Origin: Streptomyces paludis
Lineage (GTDB): Bacteria > Actinomycetota > Actinomycetes > Streptomycetales > Streptomycetaceae
Reading direction: 5' to 3'
Assembly: GCF_003344965.1 (NCBI RefSeq)
Contig: NZ_CP031194.1
Location: forward strand, 3,038,001 to 3,102,000
DNA: 64,000 bases
Made by a program: the position numbers and the translations under genes. Shown in pieces: positions 52,972 to 60,295 of the stretch. Under the pieces are notes generated by a model. The model was not told where the DNA came from. It searched no databases and was given only the letters and a program-made list of their open reading frames with translations. Each line of letters opens with the position of its first letter. Position 1 is the first letter of the stretch.

Positions 52972-53600
52972 CCGAGGATCTCGCGCTGCTCCGCGAGGGC
53001 CTGATCAGGATCTTCCAGGCCAACGGCTTCGAGGTCGTGGCGGCCGTGGACAACGGCCCCTCCCTGCTCCGGGCCCTCACCACCCACCGCCCCGACGTCG
53101 CCATCGTCGACGTACGCCTCCCCCCGACCTTCACCGACGAGGGCCTGCGCGCCGCGATCACCGCCCGCGAACGGCTCCCCGGCCTGCCGGTCGTGGTGCT
53201 CTCGCAGTACGTGGAGCAGCTCTACGCACGCGAGTTGCTGTCGGACCGCGCCGGGGCGGTCGGCTATCTGCTGAAGGACCGGGTCATGGCCGTCGACCGC
53301 TTCGTCGCCAACGTCCGCGAGGTCGCCGCGGGCAGCACGATCATGGACCCGGAAGTCGTATCCGCCCTACTGACCCACCGCGGCGCCGACCCCCACCTCC
53401 TGGCACTGACCCCACGCGAGCGGGAGGTCCTCTCCCTGATGGCCGAGGGCCGCTCCAATGCCGCCATCGCCACCCGCATGTTCGTCACCGAGAAAACGGT
53501 CAGCAAGCACAGCTACAACATCTTCACCAAGCTCAACCTCGAACCGTCCGAGGACGACAACCGCCGAATCCTGGCCGTCCTCGCCTACCTGGAAGGCTGA
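52956..53600 (+). CDS. NarL/FixJ-family response regulator
   Basis: This 214-residue regulator has a receiver domain (acidic pocket AED, phosphoacceptor Asp in VAIVDVRLPP, switch Ser/Thr in VVLSQYV, Lys in LLKDRV) and a LuxR-type HTH (LTPREREVLSLMAEGRSNAAIATRMFVTEKTVSKHSYNIFTKLNL). The GTG start at 52956 lies inside the kinase gene, so the two proteins are co-translated. Target genes may include the neighbouring serine hydrolase, but this is a guess. Confidence 0.94.
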   Translation: MRLVVAEDLALLREGLIRIFQANGFEVVAAVDNGPSLLRALTTHRPDVAIVDVRLPPTFTDEGLRAAITARERLPGLPVVVLSQYVEQLYARELLSDRAGAVGYLLKDRVMAVDRFVANVREVAAGSTIMDPEVVSALLTHRGADPHLLALTPREREVLSLMAEGRSNAAIATRMFVTEKTVSKHSYNIFTKLNLEPSEDDNRRILAVLAYLEG

Positions 53601-53623
53601 CCCACACACCCACCCAAAAGCAA

Positions 53624-53658
53624 AAGCCCCAGGTCACGGCGAGTGAGTCCTGAGGCTT
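53624..53658. terminator. Hairpin between the response regulator and the tRNA-Thr fragment
   Basis: AAGCCCCAGG and CCTGAGGCTT form a 10-bp stem (one mismatch on the plus strand, a G-U pair on the minus) with a 15-base loop. It would terminate the response regulator and, historically, the tRNA gene on the minus strand. Confidence 0.6.
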
Positions 53659-53663
53659 CCACA

Positions 53664-53706
53664 GAGCCGCCTTCGGGATTCGAACCCGAGACCTACGCAT
53701 TACGAG
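53664..53706 (-). tRNA. 3' half of tRNA-Thr(CGU), attachment-site remnant
   Basis: Read on the minus strand the sequence from the anticodon loop (CTCGTAA) through the variable and T-arms (GGTTCGAATCC) to the acceptor 3' strand (AAGGCGGC) matches the 3' half of a threonine tRNA. The 5' half is absent: upstream of the anticodon loop the sequence stops matching. This is what remains at one end when an integrative element inserts in a tRNA gene. Confidence 0.8.
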
Positions 53707-54112
53707 ACCGTGAGCGATCGTGTTACGTGGTGCCTGGTCGTGCTGCCCAGTGATGTTCTGCCTGATCAGAGCATGTGCGACTGCTTGACCTGTGCTACCT
53801 CGTATTACGTCGTCCAAAGGCGTCCGGCCACCGGCTGGCCACCGGGAAGGGCACCGTCGGCGACAAGAAGCAGGTTCACCCAGGTTGTCGGCCTCCCACA
53901 GACCTCCTGCGATAACCCTGCCCTCCGAACGGATCGCTCCAAGGGAAGCTGCTCTAGCGTAGCCGGGAGGCTGTTCCCGCGACCGCTGACGGGGAGAACG
54001 AAAGGCCGTTGACAGGGGCCGCAGAGGGTGACGGGGCCCTGCAGGTGAGTCTTCGGCCTTCTCATGCACCTCCCGTCGCAAAGATCCCTACCGGGCCCCA
54101 CACCACAGCTTG
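53707..54112. other. Region between the att remnant and qatD
   Basis: No gene is visible in these 406 bp. Two related 13-mers, CGTGTTACGTGGT (53719) and CGTATTACGTCGT (53801), are 82 bp apart and may be integrase arm-type sites. Confidence 0.5.
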
Positions 54113-54850
54113 TTACACAGATGTGTGGAGCCGCTGCTGGTTGTCGCGGACCTGTCGGATGACGTCGTCAGGGGACAGAGCCCATCGGGCGGCGAGATGG
54201 CCGAGCATGCGCGGTAGGTCGCCGGGGCGGGCGGGGCGGGCCCCGACCCGGGTGAAGGGGCCGTCGGTCTCCAGCAGGACCCGGTCCATGGGCAGAGCCC
54301 CGAGCAGCGTTTGCCCCTTGGCGGTTGCCGTCATGGCGGGATTGAATGAGAAGTAGGCGCCAGCCACCAAGGCGTTGTCGATAAGCGTCGCAGGACCTGT
54401 GTACCAGTGCAGGATCGCGGAACTGACGTCGATCTGCAGCAGACGGTTGATGATTTCCTTTTCGGCGCCGCGGCTGTGGATGGTCATGGGCAGGCTGCGG
54501 GCGCGCGGGTCGCCGAGGATGGCTTCGAAGATGCGGGTCTGGGCGTTGCGGGTGGCACGCCCGGCGGGAGAGAAGTCCAGTCCAACCTCCCCGATCCAGG
54601 TGGCCTGGGAGAGCATGCGCAGGAAACGGGCGAGATCGGCCGGAGTGAAGGAGTGAGCGCGCAGGGGGTGCATGCCCAGGGCCGGGGTGACCCCGCTTCG
54701 TCGGCCGAGGCGGGCTCGCAACAGGCGGTATTCGCCGGGGTCTTCGGTGACGGCCACGACGTCGACATCGGCCTGTGTAGCCTCGTCGAGGATGGCGATG
54801 GGGTCACGGTAGCCGGTCAGGTGGCAGTGGGTGTCCCACAGCGTGTTCAC
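54113..54850 (-). CDS. qatD: QatD, TatD-family DNase
   Basis: This 245-residue metal-dependent hydrolase is the last gene of the qatABCD operon. TatD residues are intact: HxH in DTHCHL (residues 8 and 10), Glu in IGEVGLDFS, His in TIHSRGA, His in ILHWYTG and Asp in LETDGPF. TatD enzymes are 3'-5' exonucleases/deoxyribonucleases, and in Qat systems QatD is a required effector-like component. The GTG at 54850 overlaps the qatC stop (GTGA), so the frame's longer upstream opening into qatC is only a shadow. Confidence 0.93.
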   Translation of the reverse strand: MNTLWDTHCHLTGYRDPIAILDEATQADVDVVAVTEDPGEYRLLRARLGRRSGVTPALGMHPLRAHSFTPADLARFLRMLSQATWIGEVGLDFSPAGRATRNAQTRIFEAILGDPRARSLPMTIHSRGAEKEIINRLLQIDVSSAILHWYTGPATLIDNALVAGAYFSFNPAMTATAKGQTLLGALPMDRVLLETDGPFTRVGARPARPGDLPRMLGHLAARWALSPDDVIRQVRDNQQRLHTSV

Positions 54851-56184
54851 GTGTCCGTGTCCAGAAGGCCGGCCAGGTCGCCTTGGGCTCCTGCGGTGAG
54901 CCAGCCGCGCACCTCGTCGCTGCCGCGGCGCCACACGTCGAGGAAGAGGCGCCGTTCGCCGCGGGGAAGAGGTCCGTTGCGCAGTACGTCGATGGCGGGC
55001 CGGCCGGGGCGGGTGCCGGCGAGGACGGCGCGCAGGTCGGCGCTGCGGTGGGTGGCCGCATCGAGGAGGTGGGGGTCGGTGAGGGCGTCCCAGGCGTAGT
55101 CGGCGGCCTGGTCCCATCCAACTTTGGCCATTGAGGCGCGCCGGATCAGGCAAGGGAAGCAGTAGCCGCAGTTCCCCTGAGCGCGGCCGTCGTAGCGGGC
55201 CGCTTCGGGATGGGAGCAGGAGATGCTGGCCGGGGCGAGTTCCCGTAGCAGGTCCTGGTTGGGGTTGGTGGTGAGCATTTCGCCCTTGGTCATCAGGCGG
55301 TAGGGGTTGATGAGTGGATTGGTCACCCCTGCCTCGTTCTTGAGTCCGGTGAACAGGGTGAGGAAGTGCGGGTGGGTCGTACGGGTGCTCAGGCTTCCGG
55401 CCCGTGCGCGGGTCAGAGGCGCGTTGAGTCCGATGTAGCCGTTTTCGGGCAGGTACACCGGAACGTCGGGGCCGAGCGATGAGGCGATCGCCAGTGCGGT
55501 GCTCAAGAACATAGCCGAGCGGGAGCGGGTGGTGGTCTCTCGGCTCTCGGGCAGCACCCGGGCCTGGGCGGGGTGCGCGGGAGCAGGGCGCAGGAAGAGA
55601 CGCAGCGACGTCACCCGGCGTCCGTACCGGGCCGAGAGGCGTCTCAACAGCCGTGTCTGTGCAGCGGGGGTCTGTCCCCCCTCGTAGTGCGACAGTAGGC
55701 ACAGCCGGAGGCCGGGATCCGTCTCAAGCAGGTCGATGACGCCGCACAGTGAGTCCAAGCCCCCGGAGAAGAGGCAGACTCCGTCTGCGACCACGCGCCC
55801 GCGGTCCTGGTCCGCCGCAGCTTCCATTACAGGGGCGGACTGTTGTCGGGCCGTGAGCGTCCAGCGGTCTCCTGTCAGGAAACGCAACGCTTCCTGTGCG
55901 ACGGCGACCGGCCATCCTGCAGCTGTTTCCACCGGGAACTGCAGGTGCAGGTCGCGGGTCCAAGCATCTGCTGTGGCGCTGCGTGCGCTGATCCGGTCCG
56001 TCACGTAGGCGCCGAATGACAACAGCATCAGATCGGCCGCAGCGCGTGTCGGGGTAAAACTGCGGAAGAACCCTTGCCCCGCCTGGACGGTGGCGTGGGC
56101 GGAGCCCGGGACGAAGTCCAGCAGGACGTCGTCGCCCTCCTCCGCTGCGCGAAGGGTCTTGGTGCGTACCACGAATACGCTCAC
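54847..56184 (-). CDS. qatC: QatC, QueC-like 7-cyano-7-deazaguanine synthase-family protein
   Basis: This 445-residue protein belongs to the QueC/PP-loop family. The ATP-pyrophosphatase motif SGGLDS is at residues 140-145, and a QueC-type zinc site is formed by Cys323, Cys339, Cys342 and Cys345 (ISCSHPEA...GNCGYCFPC). Unlike QueC it has a ~130-residue N-terminal region and a ~90-residue C-terminal extension. No other queuosine genes are nearby, so a role in tRNA modification is unlikely; in Qat defence it acts with QatB. The GTG at 56184 overlaps the qatB stop by four bases. Confidence 0.93.
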   Translation of the reverse strand: MSVFVVRTKTLRAAEEGDDVLLDFVPGSAHATVQAGQGFFRSFTPTRAAADLMLLSFGAYVTDRISARSATADAWTRDLHLQFPVETAAGWPVAVAQEALRFLTGDRWTLTARQQSAPVMEAAADQDRGRVVADGVCLFSGGLDSLCGVIDLLETDPGLRLCLLSHYEGGQTPAAQTRLLRRLSARYGRRVTSLRLFLRPAPAHPAQARVLPESRETTTRSRSAMFLSTALAIASSLGPDVPVYLPENGYIGLNAPLTRARAGSLSTRTTHPHFLTLFTGLKNEAGVTNPLINPYRLMTKGEMLTTNPNQDLLRELAPASISCSHPEAARYDGRAQGNCGYCFPCLIRRASMAKVGWDQAADYAWDALTDPHLLDAATHRSADLRAVLAGTRPGRPAIDVLRNGPLPRGERRLFLDVWRRGSDEVRGWLTAGAQGDLAGLLDTDT

Positions 56185-56894
56185 GCCAGTTCCTCCAGGG
56201 CGGTGTAGGCAAGCTGCAGCGCGCTGTCGACGATCTGTCGCCCGTGGGGACCAGACCAGTCCACACGCCATGGGTCGCCTTGTACCTTGATAGCCACACA
56301 GTCTTCGATGATCTGCCGCATCTGACGGTCGGCCCGCCTGGCGGCCTCGGGGTCGTTGATGCTGCCCAGCCGCTCCGCCACGACGGGCACACGGTTGTAG
56401 ATGTAGTGCGTCAAGAACAGTTCCAGCAGTCGCTCTACGTCGCTACGGCTGGCCGCAGCAGCCTCCAACTCCTCCCAGGAGTCGGCTTCGGCAAAGAATT
56501 CCTCGAGTACGTCGCACACCGCGTCGCGAGCCGCCTGGGCGTCCAGGTCTCCGCCCGCTCCGGCGAGAGACGTGACCAGCTCGTCAACGACCTCATACCG
56601 GTCGCGCCCTACCAGGTCACCCAGCCCGGCCTGCTGCAGGGCCTGCCCGAGGCCGCCTGAGGCCACCCCGGCCAGCAGGCCACCCAGCCGCTGTGCAGCA
56701 GTGCGGCCCGCGCCAGCACCGGCTGCCGCTCCCCCGGCTCCGCCCAGCACCGGGACGTGTCGTGCCAGGACCATCGCTGCACGCTGACGCGCCGCGCTGC
56801 CACTGCTGATGTCGCGGGTGTAGGCCGTGGCGGCGTGCTTCAGTCCCGTCCAGGCTCCGCCGGAGCCGCTGGTCCGGTCGGTGGAGGTGCCCAT
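56181..56894 (-). CDS. qatB: QatB, defence protein with MGTS-type N-terminus
   Basis: This 237-residue protein opens MGTSTDRTSGSGGAWTG, a Gly/Ser-rich flexible N-terminus followed by helical regions (GLKHAATAYTR; a C-terminal helical half with LEEFFAEADSWEELE and LELFLTHYIYNRV). The MGTS start is characteristic of QatB proteins, as I recall the family, and the rest matches its unknown-function core. It starts 1 bp after the qatA stop and overlaps qatC. In the known system QatB is essential for defence and is presumed to be the target or partner of QatC. Confidence 0.85.
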   Translation of the reverse strand: MGTSTDRTSGSGGAWTGLKHAATAYTRDISSGSAARQRAAMVLARHVPVLGGAGGAAAGAGAGRTAAQRLGGLLAGVASGGLGQALQQAGLGDLVGRDRYEVVDELVTSLAGAGGDLDAQAARDAVCDVLEEFFAEADSWEELEAAAASRSDVERLLELFLTHYIYNRVPVVAERLGSINDPEAARRADRQMRQIIEDCVAIKVQGDPWRVDWSGPHGRQIVDSALQLAYTALEELA

Positions 56895-56895
56895 C

Positions 56896-58884
56896 TCAGC
56901 CTCCCGTTCCGCTCTGGCGAAGCTCTCCGACCAACCGACTGATCGGGTGTGGGCTGTTCTGCCAGCCGTCCAAAAGCGCCACCACCGACGGATCGTTGGC
57001 GGGCAGCCGGCGCACGATGGTGGTCAGTTTCGAGCGCAGTGTGTCCAGCGGAATCATCCGCAGGGCCTCGCACAGCGCAGGAACCACGGACGATACGGCC
57101 TGCCCGAGTTCCAGGGCACCGTCCGTCGCGGGACCGGTCGGGTCCCTGAGGACGATCTGGAGCAAGTGCTCGACGAGTACAGGAAGATCCTGCTCCGACA
57201 CCGATTCAGTTACCGATCCCACTGCGGCCCGGCGCTGTCCACGTACGTCGGACTGGAGCTTACCCAGCAGCTCCTGGACCTGGGCGGGAAGCCGCGCGGT
57301 GCTGGCGGCGAGGGTGAGACGGGCCCGGGCGAAGGTGAAATAAGGGCCCAGGTCCACATTCGCCAGCGGAGGATCCAGCAGCAGCCACGCTGCAATGTGC
57401 GGTTTGTCCGCCCAGGCCCGCACTTCCTCGTCGAGTTCCCCGCCGGATGAGTCTGGGGCAGGCGCGCTCGGTGCCGTGCCTGCCCGCCGCTGCGAAGACC
57501 CGCGCCGCCCGCTCGTGTTCTGCGGTGTCCCCGGCTGCCCGGCGTCGCCGACCGGAGCGGGCGACGGTGGCTGCACGTGTCGCTCGGCAGCAGCCAACCG
57601 GTTCACCGCCTCGGGGCCCTGGACTTGCCAGTCGAACAGTTTCTGGAAGTCCGACAGATGTTGCTCCTCCAGCACCATCAGTTTCGCCAGAACCTTCGGA
57701 CTGAGCGTGGTCCCCCTCCGCTCGGCACTGGCCAGCCGGAGAGTCAGCGTATTCATGAACCGTTTGATCTGCCGCGGGTTACCGCGCAGTCCGCTTCCCA
57801 GGACCGGGGCGGTCTGAGCGGCCCACGACATGTCCGAACGAAGGCGTTCGGGCATTTGTTGGCCCAGTGTCTGGGCCGCCAGCCCCGCGTTGAGAGCGAC
57901 GGCAAGGGCACTCTGCCGCCTGCGCCGTGCGACCGCGTCCTTGACCTGCGTGAAGGATGCTTCGTCGAGGTGGGACTGAGCGAGCAGGAGGTGCATATAC
58001 GTCTCGGCTTCGGGGGCCGAGAGAGCGGGGATGTTGACCTTGACCTGCAGCATCTTTTCTAGATACTCGGCGCCCAGACCCGTGGTGCCAGGGCGCCCCA
58101 GCCCCGGGTAGCGCATGTCAATGGCGGCCTGTACGACCTCGGCATGCGCAGCGATGACGAACGCGCTCTTTTCTACGTTCAAAAAGAGCCGGATCGCCTC
58201 GAACGTGCCGACGACGGTCGGGGGCAGGCAACGGTCCAGATCATCAATCATCACAATCACCGCACTGACCTGGGGCAGCGACGCCAAGAGTTCGGAGAAT
58301 CGATGCCGGAAAGTGCCCACGTCCACATACAGCTGCTCTGCCTCGCCCTGCGGTGGGAGAGTGTCGTCCGTCCCGTCGGAGGATGCGGGCGCTACTCCGG
58401 CGAGGGCTTGCTGGGTAAAGGCGGACGCCATGTCACCCAAGGCCGGGTCGGCGAGGGCGGCAGCCATTGCCACTCCGGTGGGTGCGGCAGACAGAGCGGC
58501 TTGCCCCAGCCGACGTGCCGGTCGCCTGAGCCGGTCGACCATCCGGTGCAGCCTGCCAACCTCCTCGGCCTCGGGTGTTTCTTCTTCCACGAGGCTGCCG
58601 AGACGCGTCAGTACCGACTCCATGAGCGCTGTCTTGATGTCCTCATAGCCCTCGTACTGCCACGGGCTGAAGGACACCACAACGTAACGACCGGACTCCG
58701 GGCCGACCATCTGACCGAGCTCCGCAGAAACGATCTTCAGCAGACTGCTCTTGCCCGAGCCCCAGCCGCCCAGAACACCCACGGTCAGCGGAAGTAGCTG
58801 AGGCTGGGTCAAAGCCACCACAAGCTCATCGACCAGAAAGTCGAATCCGAGCAGATCGAGGTCGGTTTCGTTGTCTGACCACAC
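56896..58884 (-). CDS. qatA: QatA, KAP-family P-loop ATPase
   Basis: This ~662-residue KAP NTPase starts at WSDNETDLDLLGFDF, typical for the family. Walker A is GGWGSGKS (39-46 when counted from the GTG at 58884), FSPWQYEGYED follows, and Walker B is AVIVMIDDLDRC. Conserved regions include AAHAEVVQAAIDMRYP and GLRGNPRQIKRFMNTL. A low-complexity linker precedes the C-terminal helical third. The frame is open to a GTG at 58914, but the family start favours 58884. It is the first gene of qatABCD; an IS630-type element begins about 60 bp upstream, removing its native promoter region. Confidence 0.92.
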   Translation of the reverse strand: MWSDNETDLDLLGFDFLVDELVVALTQPQLLPLTVGVLGGWGSGKSSLLKIVSAELGQMVGPESGRYVVVSFSPWQYEGYEDIKTALMESVLTRLGSLVEEETPEAEEVGRLHRMVDRLRRPARRLGQAALSAAPTGVAMAAALADPALGDMASAFTQQALAGVAPASSDGTDDTLPPQGEAEQLYVDVGTFRHRFSELLASLPQVSAVIVMIDDLDRCLPPTVVGTFEAIRLFLNVEKSAFVIAAHAEVVQAAIDMRYPGLGRPGTTGLGAEYLEKMLQVKVNIPALSAPEAETYMHLLLAQSHLDEASFTQVKDAVARRRRQSALAVALNAGLAAQTLGQQMPERLRSDMSWAAQTAPVLGSGLRGNPRQIKRFMNTLTLRLASAERRGTTLSPKVLAKLMVLEEQHLSDFQKLFDWQVQGPEAVNRLAAAERHVQPPSPAPVGDAGQPGTPQNTSGRRGSSQRRAGTAPSAPAPDSSGGELDEEVRAWADKPHIAAWLLLDPPLANVDLGPYFTFARARLTLAASTARLPAQVQELLGKLQSDVRGQRRAAVGSVTESVSEQDLPVLVEHLLQIVLRDPTGPATDGALELGQAVSSVVPALCEALRMIPLDTLRSKLTTIVRRLPANDPSVVALLDGWQNSPHPISRLVGELRQSGTGG

Positions 58885-58943
58885 GTCGCGCTCACAGCCC
58901 CCTCCATCACACACCTTTGTGTGCCGATGATCCTATCTGGGGT

Positions 58944-60113
58944 TACTGACCTTGAAGTCGTCTTGTCGTAGGGGCTGACGGTTGGTGATCGTCGCGGTAT
59001 GCCGGAGGTATGAGGTATCCGCAGGGTGGGGGTCTGACCGCGGAGAGGCAAGCATTTCGCGAGCGGGTCCGGATGGAAGCGGTCGCCATGTTCGCCGACG
59101 GACGTGGCAGTACGGAGATCGCGAAGGAGTTACGGGTCAGCGTCCGGTCGGTTCAGCGGTGGCGGCGGTCCTGGCGGGAGGCCGGCCAGGACGCGGTCCG
59201 TTCCCGCGGCCCGGTGTCCCGTCCGAAGCTGAATGACCGACTGTTCGCGGTGCTCGAGGAGGAGTTGGCCAAGGGACCGGTCGCTCACGGCTGGCCGGAC
59301 CAGCGGTGGACGCTCGCCCGGATCAAGACGTTGATCGGCCGACGGTTCCACAAGTCCATGACGCTGTCGGGGATCTCCCAGATGCTGCGGCGCCGTGACT
59401 GGAGCCATCAGGTTCCGGCCCGTCGTGCCGTCGAGCGCGACGAGGCAGCCGTCGCCGGCCGGGTGAAGGAGGTGTGGCCGCACCTGGAACCACCGCGGCG
59501 GCGCTCGGGGCCTGGACCGTCTTCGAGGACGAGGCCGGATTCTCGATGACGCCGCCGACCTCACGCACGTGGGGCAGACGCGGATCCACCCCGGTCATCC
59601 GCGTCCGGGGCCGTTCCCGGCGTCGCTTCTCCGTGGCAGCCCTGTGCTGCTACCAGCCCGGCGAACGCTCCCGCCTGATCCACCGGCCCAAACGGCATAC
59701 CGACCACAAGAGCGGCGGCCGCAAGAGCTTCGCCCGGACCGAGTACCGCGACCTCCTCATCGCCGCCCACCAGCAGCTCGACGGACCCATCGTCCTCATA
59801 CGGGACAACCTGAACGTCCACAAAGACCGCCGCATGCGGGCCTTCATCGACGCACAGGACTGGATCACCGCCCACCACCTGCCGCCCTACGCACCCGACC
59901 TCAACCCCGTCGAAGGCATCTGGTCAGTACTCCGTCGGACCACCCAGGCCAACACCGCCTTCACCGACCCCGACCACCTCATCCGCCAGCTACGGCACAG
60001 CCTCCGCCAGATCCAATACCGCAGCGACATCATCGACGGATACCTCACCGGGACCGGCCTCACACTGACGACACCACGCCTACAACCTCAGTAGATGTCT
60101 CGAAGTCACCATA
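58944..60113 (+). mobile_element. IS630-family insertion sequence (copy 1)
   Basis: An element of about 1.17 kb bounded by TA dinucleotides (58944-58945 and 60112-60113), as expected for the TA duplication of IS630/Tc1-like transposons. Imperfect terminal inverted repeats of ~17 bp start CTGACCTTGAAG on the left and, on the other strand, GTGACTTCGAGA on the right. Its transposase is frameshifted. Confidence 0.65.
59010..60094 (+). pseudogene. IS630-family transposase, frameshifted
   Basis: The N-terminal half (59010-59489, DNA-binding HTH EIAKELRVSVRSVQRWRRSW) and the DDE half (continuing in the -1 frame to 60094) are in different frames. A one-base deletion near 59489 explains it: adding one A after CTGGAA restores the family sequence HLETTAAALGAW. 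The DDE residues are intact (FEDEAGF, IRDNLNVH, LNPVEGIW). A programmed -1 frameshift is possible, but no canonical slippery heptamer is present. ATG 59010 follows CGGAGGT. Confidence 0.8.
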
Positions 60114-60295
60114 AGGACGACTCGGTTGACTGGTGAGAGACTGCCAACACTGTTTCCCGCTCGTCGGTGTAGATCTGGTCCAGGAACGACGGTTGGGTGA
60201 CACAGGGTCACCCGCCCCAGCGGAGGCTTCGGGGTCCTCAGCCCTCAGACGACTCGTCAACGCTCATTGTCAACGGCCTTGTAGTGCTCCCCGCT
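60114..60295. other. 182-bp region between IS630 copy 1 and the IS481 element
   Basis: On the minus strand a reading frame encodes VTQPSFLDQIYTDERETVLA and continues to the IS boundary. It may be the beginning of a gene cut off by the IS630 insertion. The remainder holds nothing recognisable. Confidence 0.45.

Noticed and set aside
54851..55702. N-terminal extension of qatD into qatC
   Set aside because: TatD proteins start at the metal-binding DTHCH segment, and the GTGA overlap gives a natural start at 54850.
56184..56271. Queuosine biosynthesis by the QueC-like protein
   Set aside because: No QueD, QueE or QueF genes are nearby and the protein is extended at both ends in a four-gene qat arrangement.
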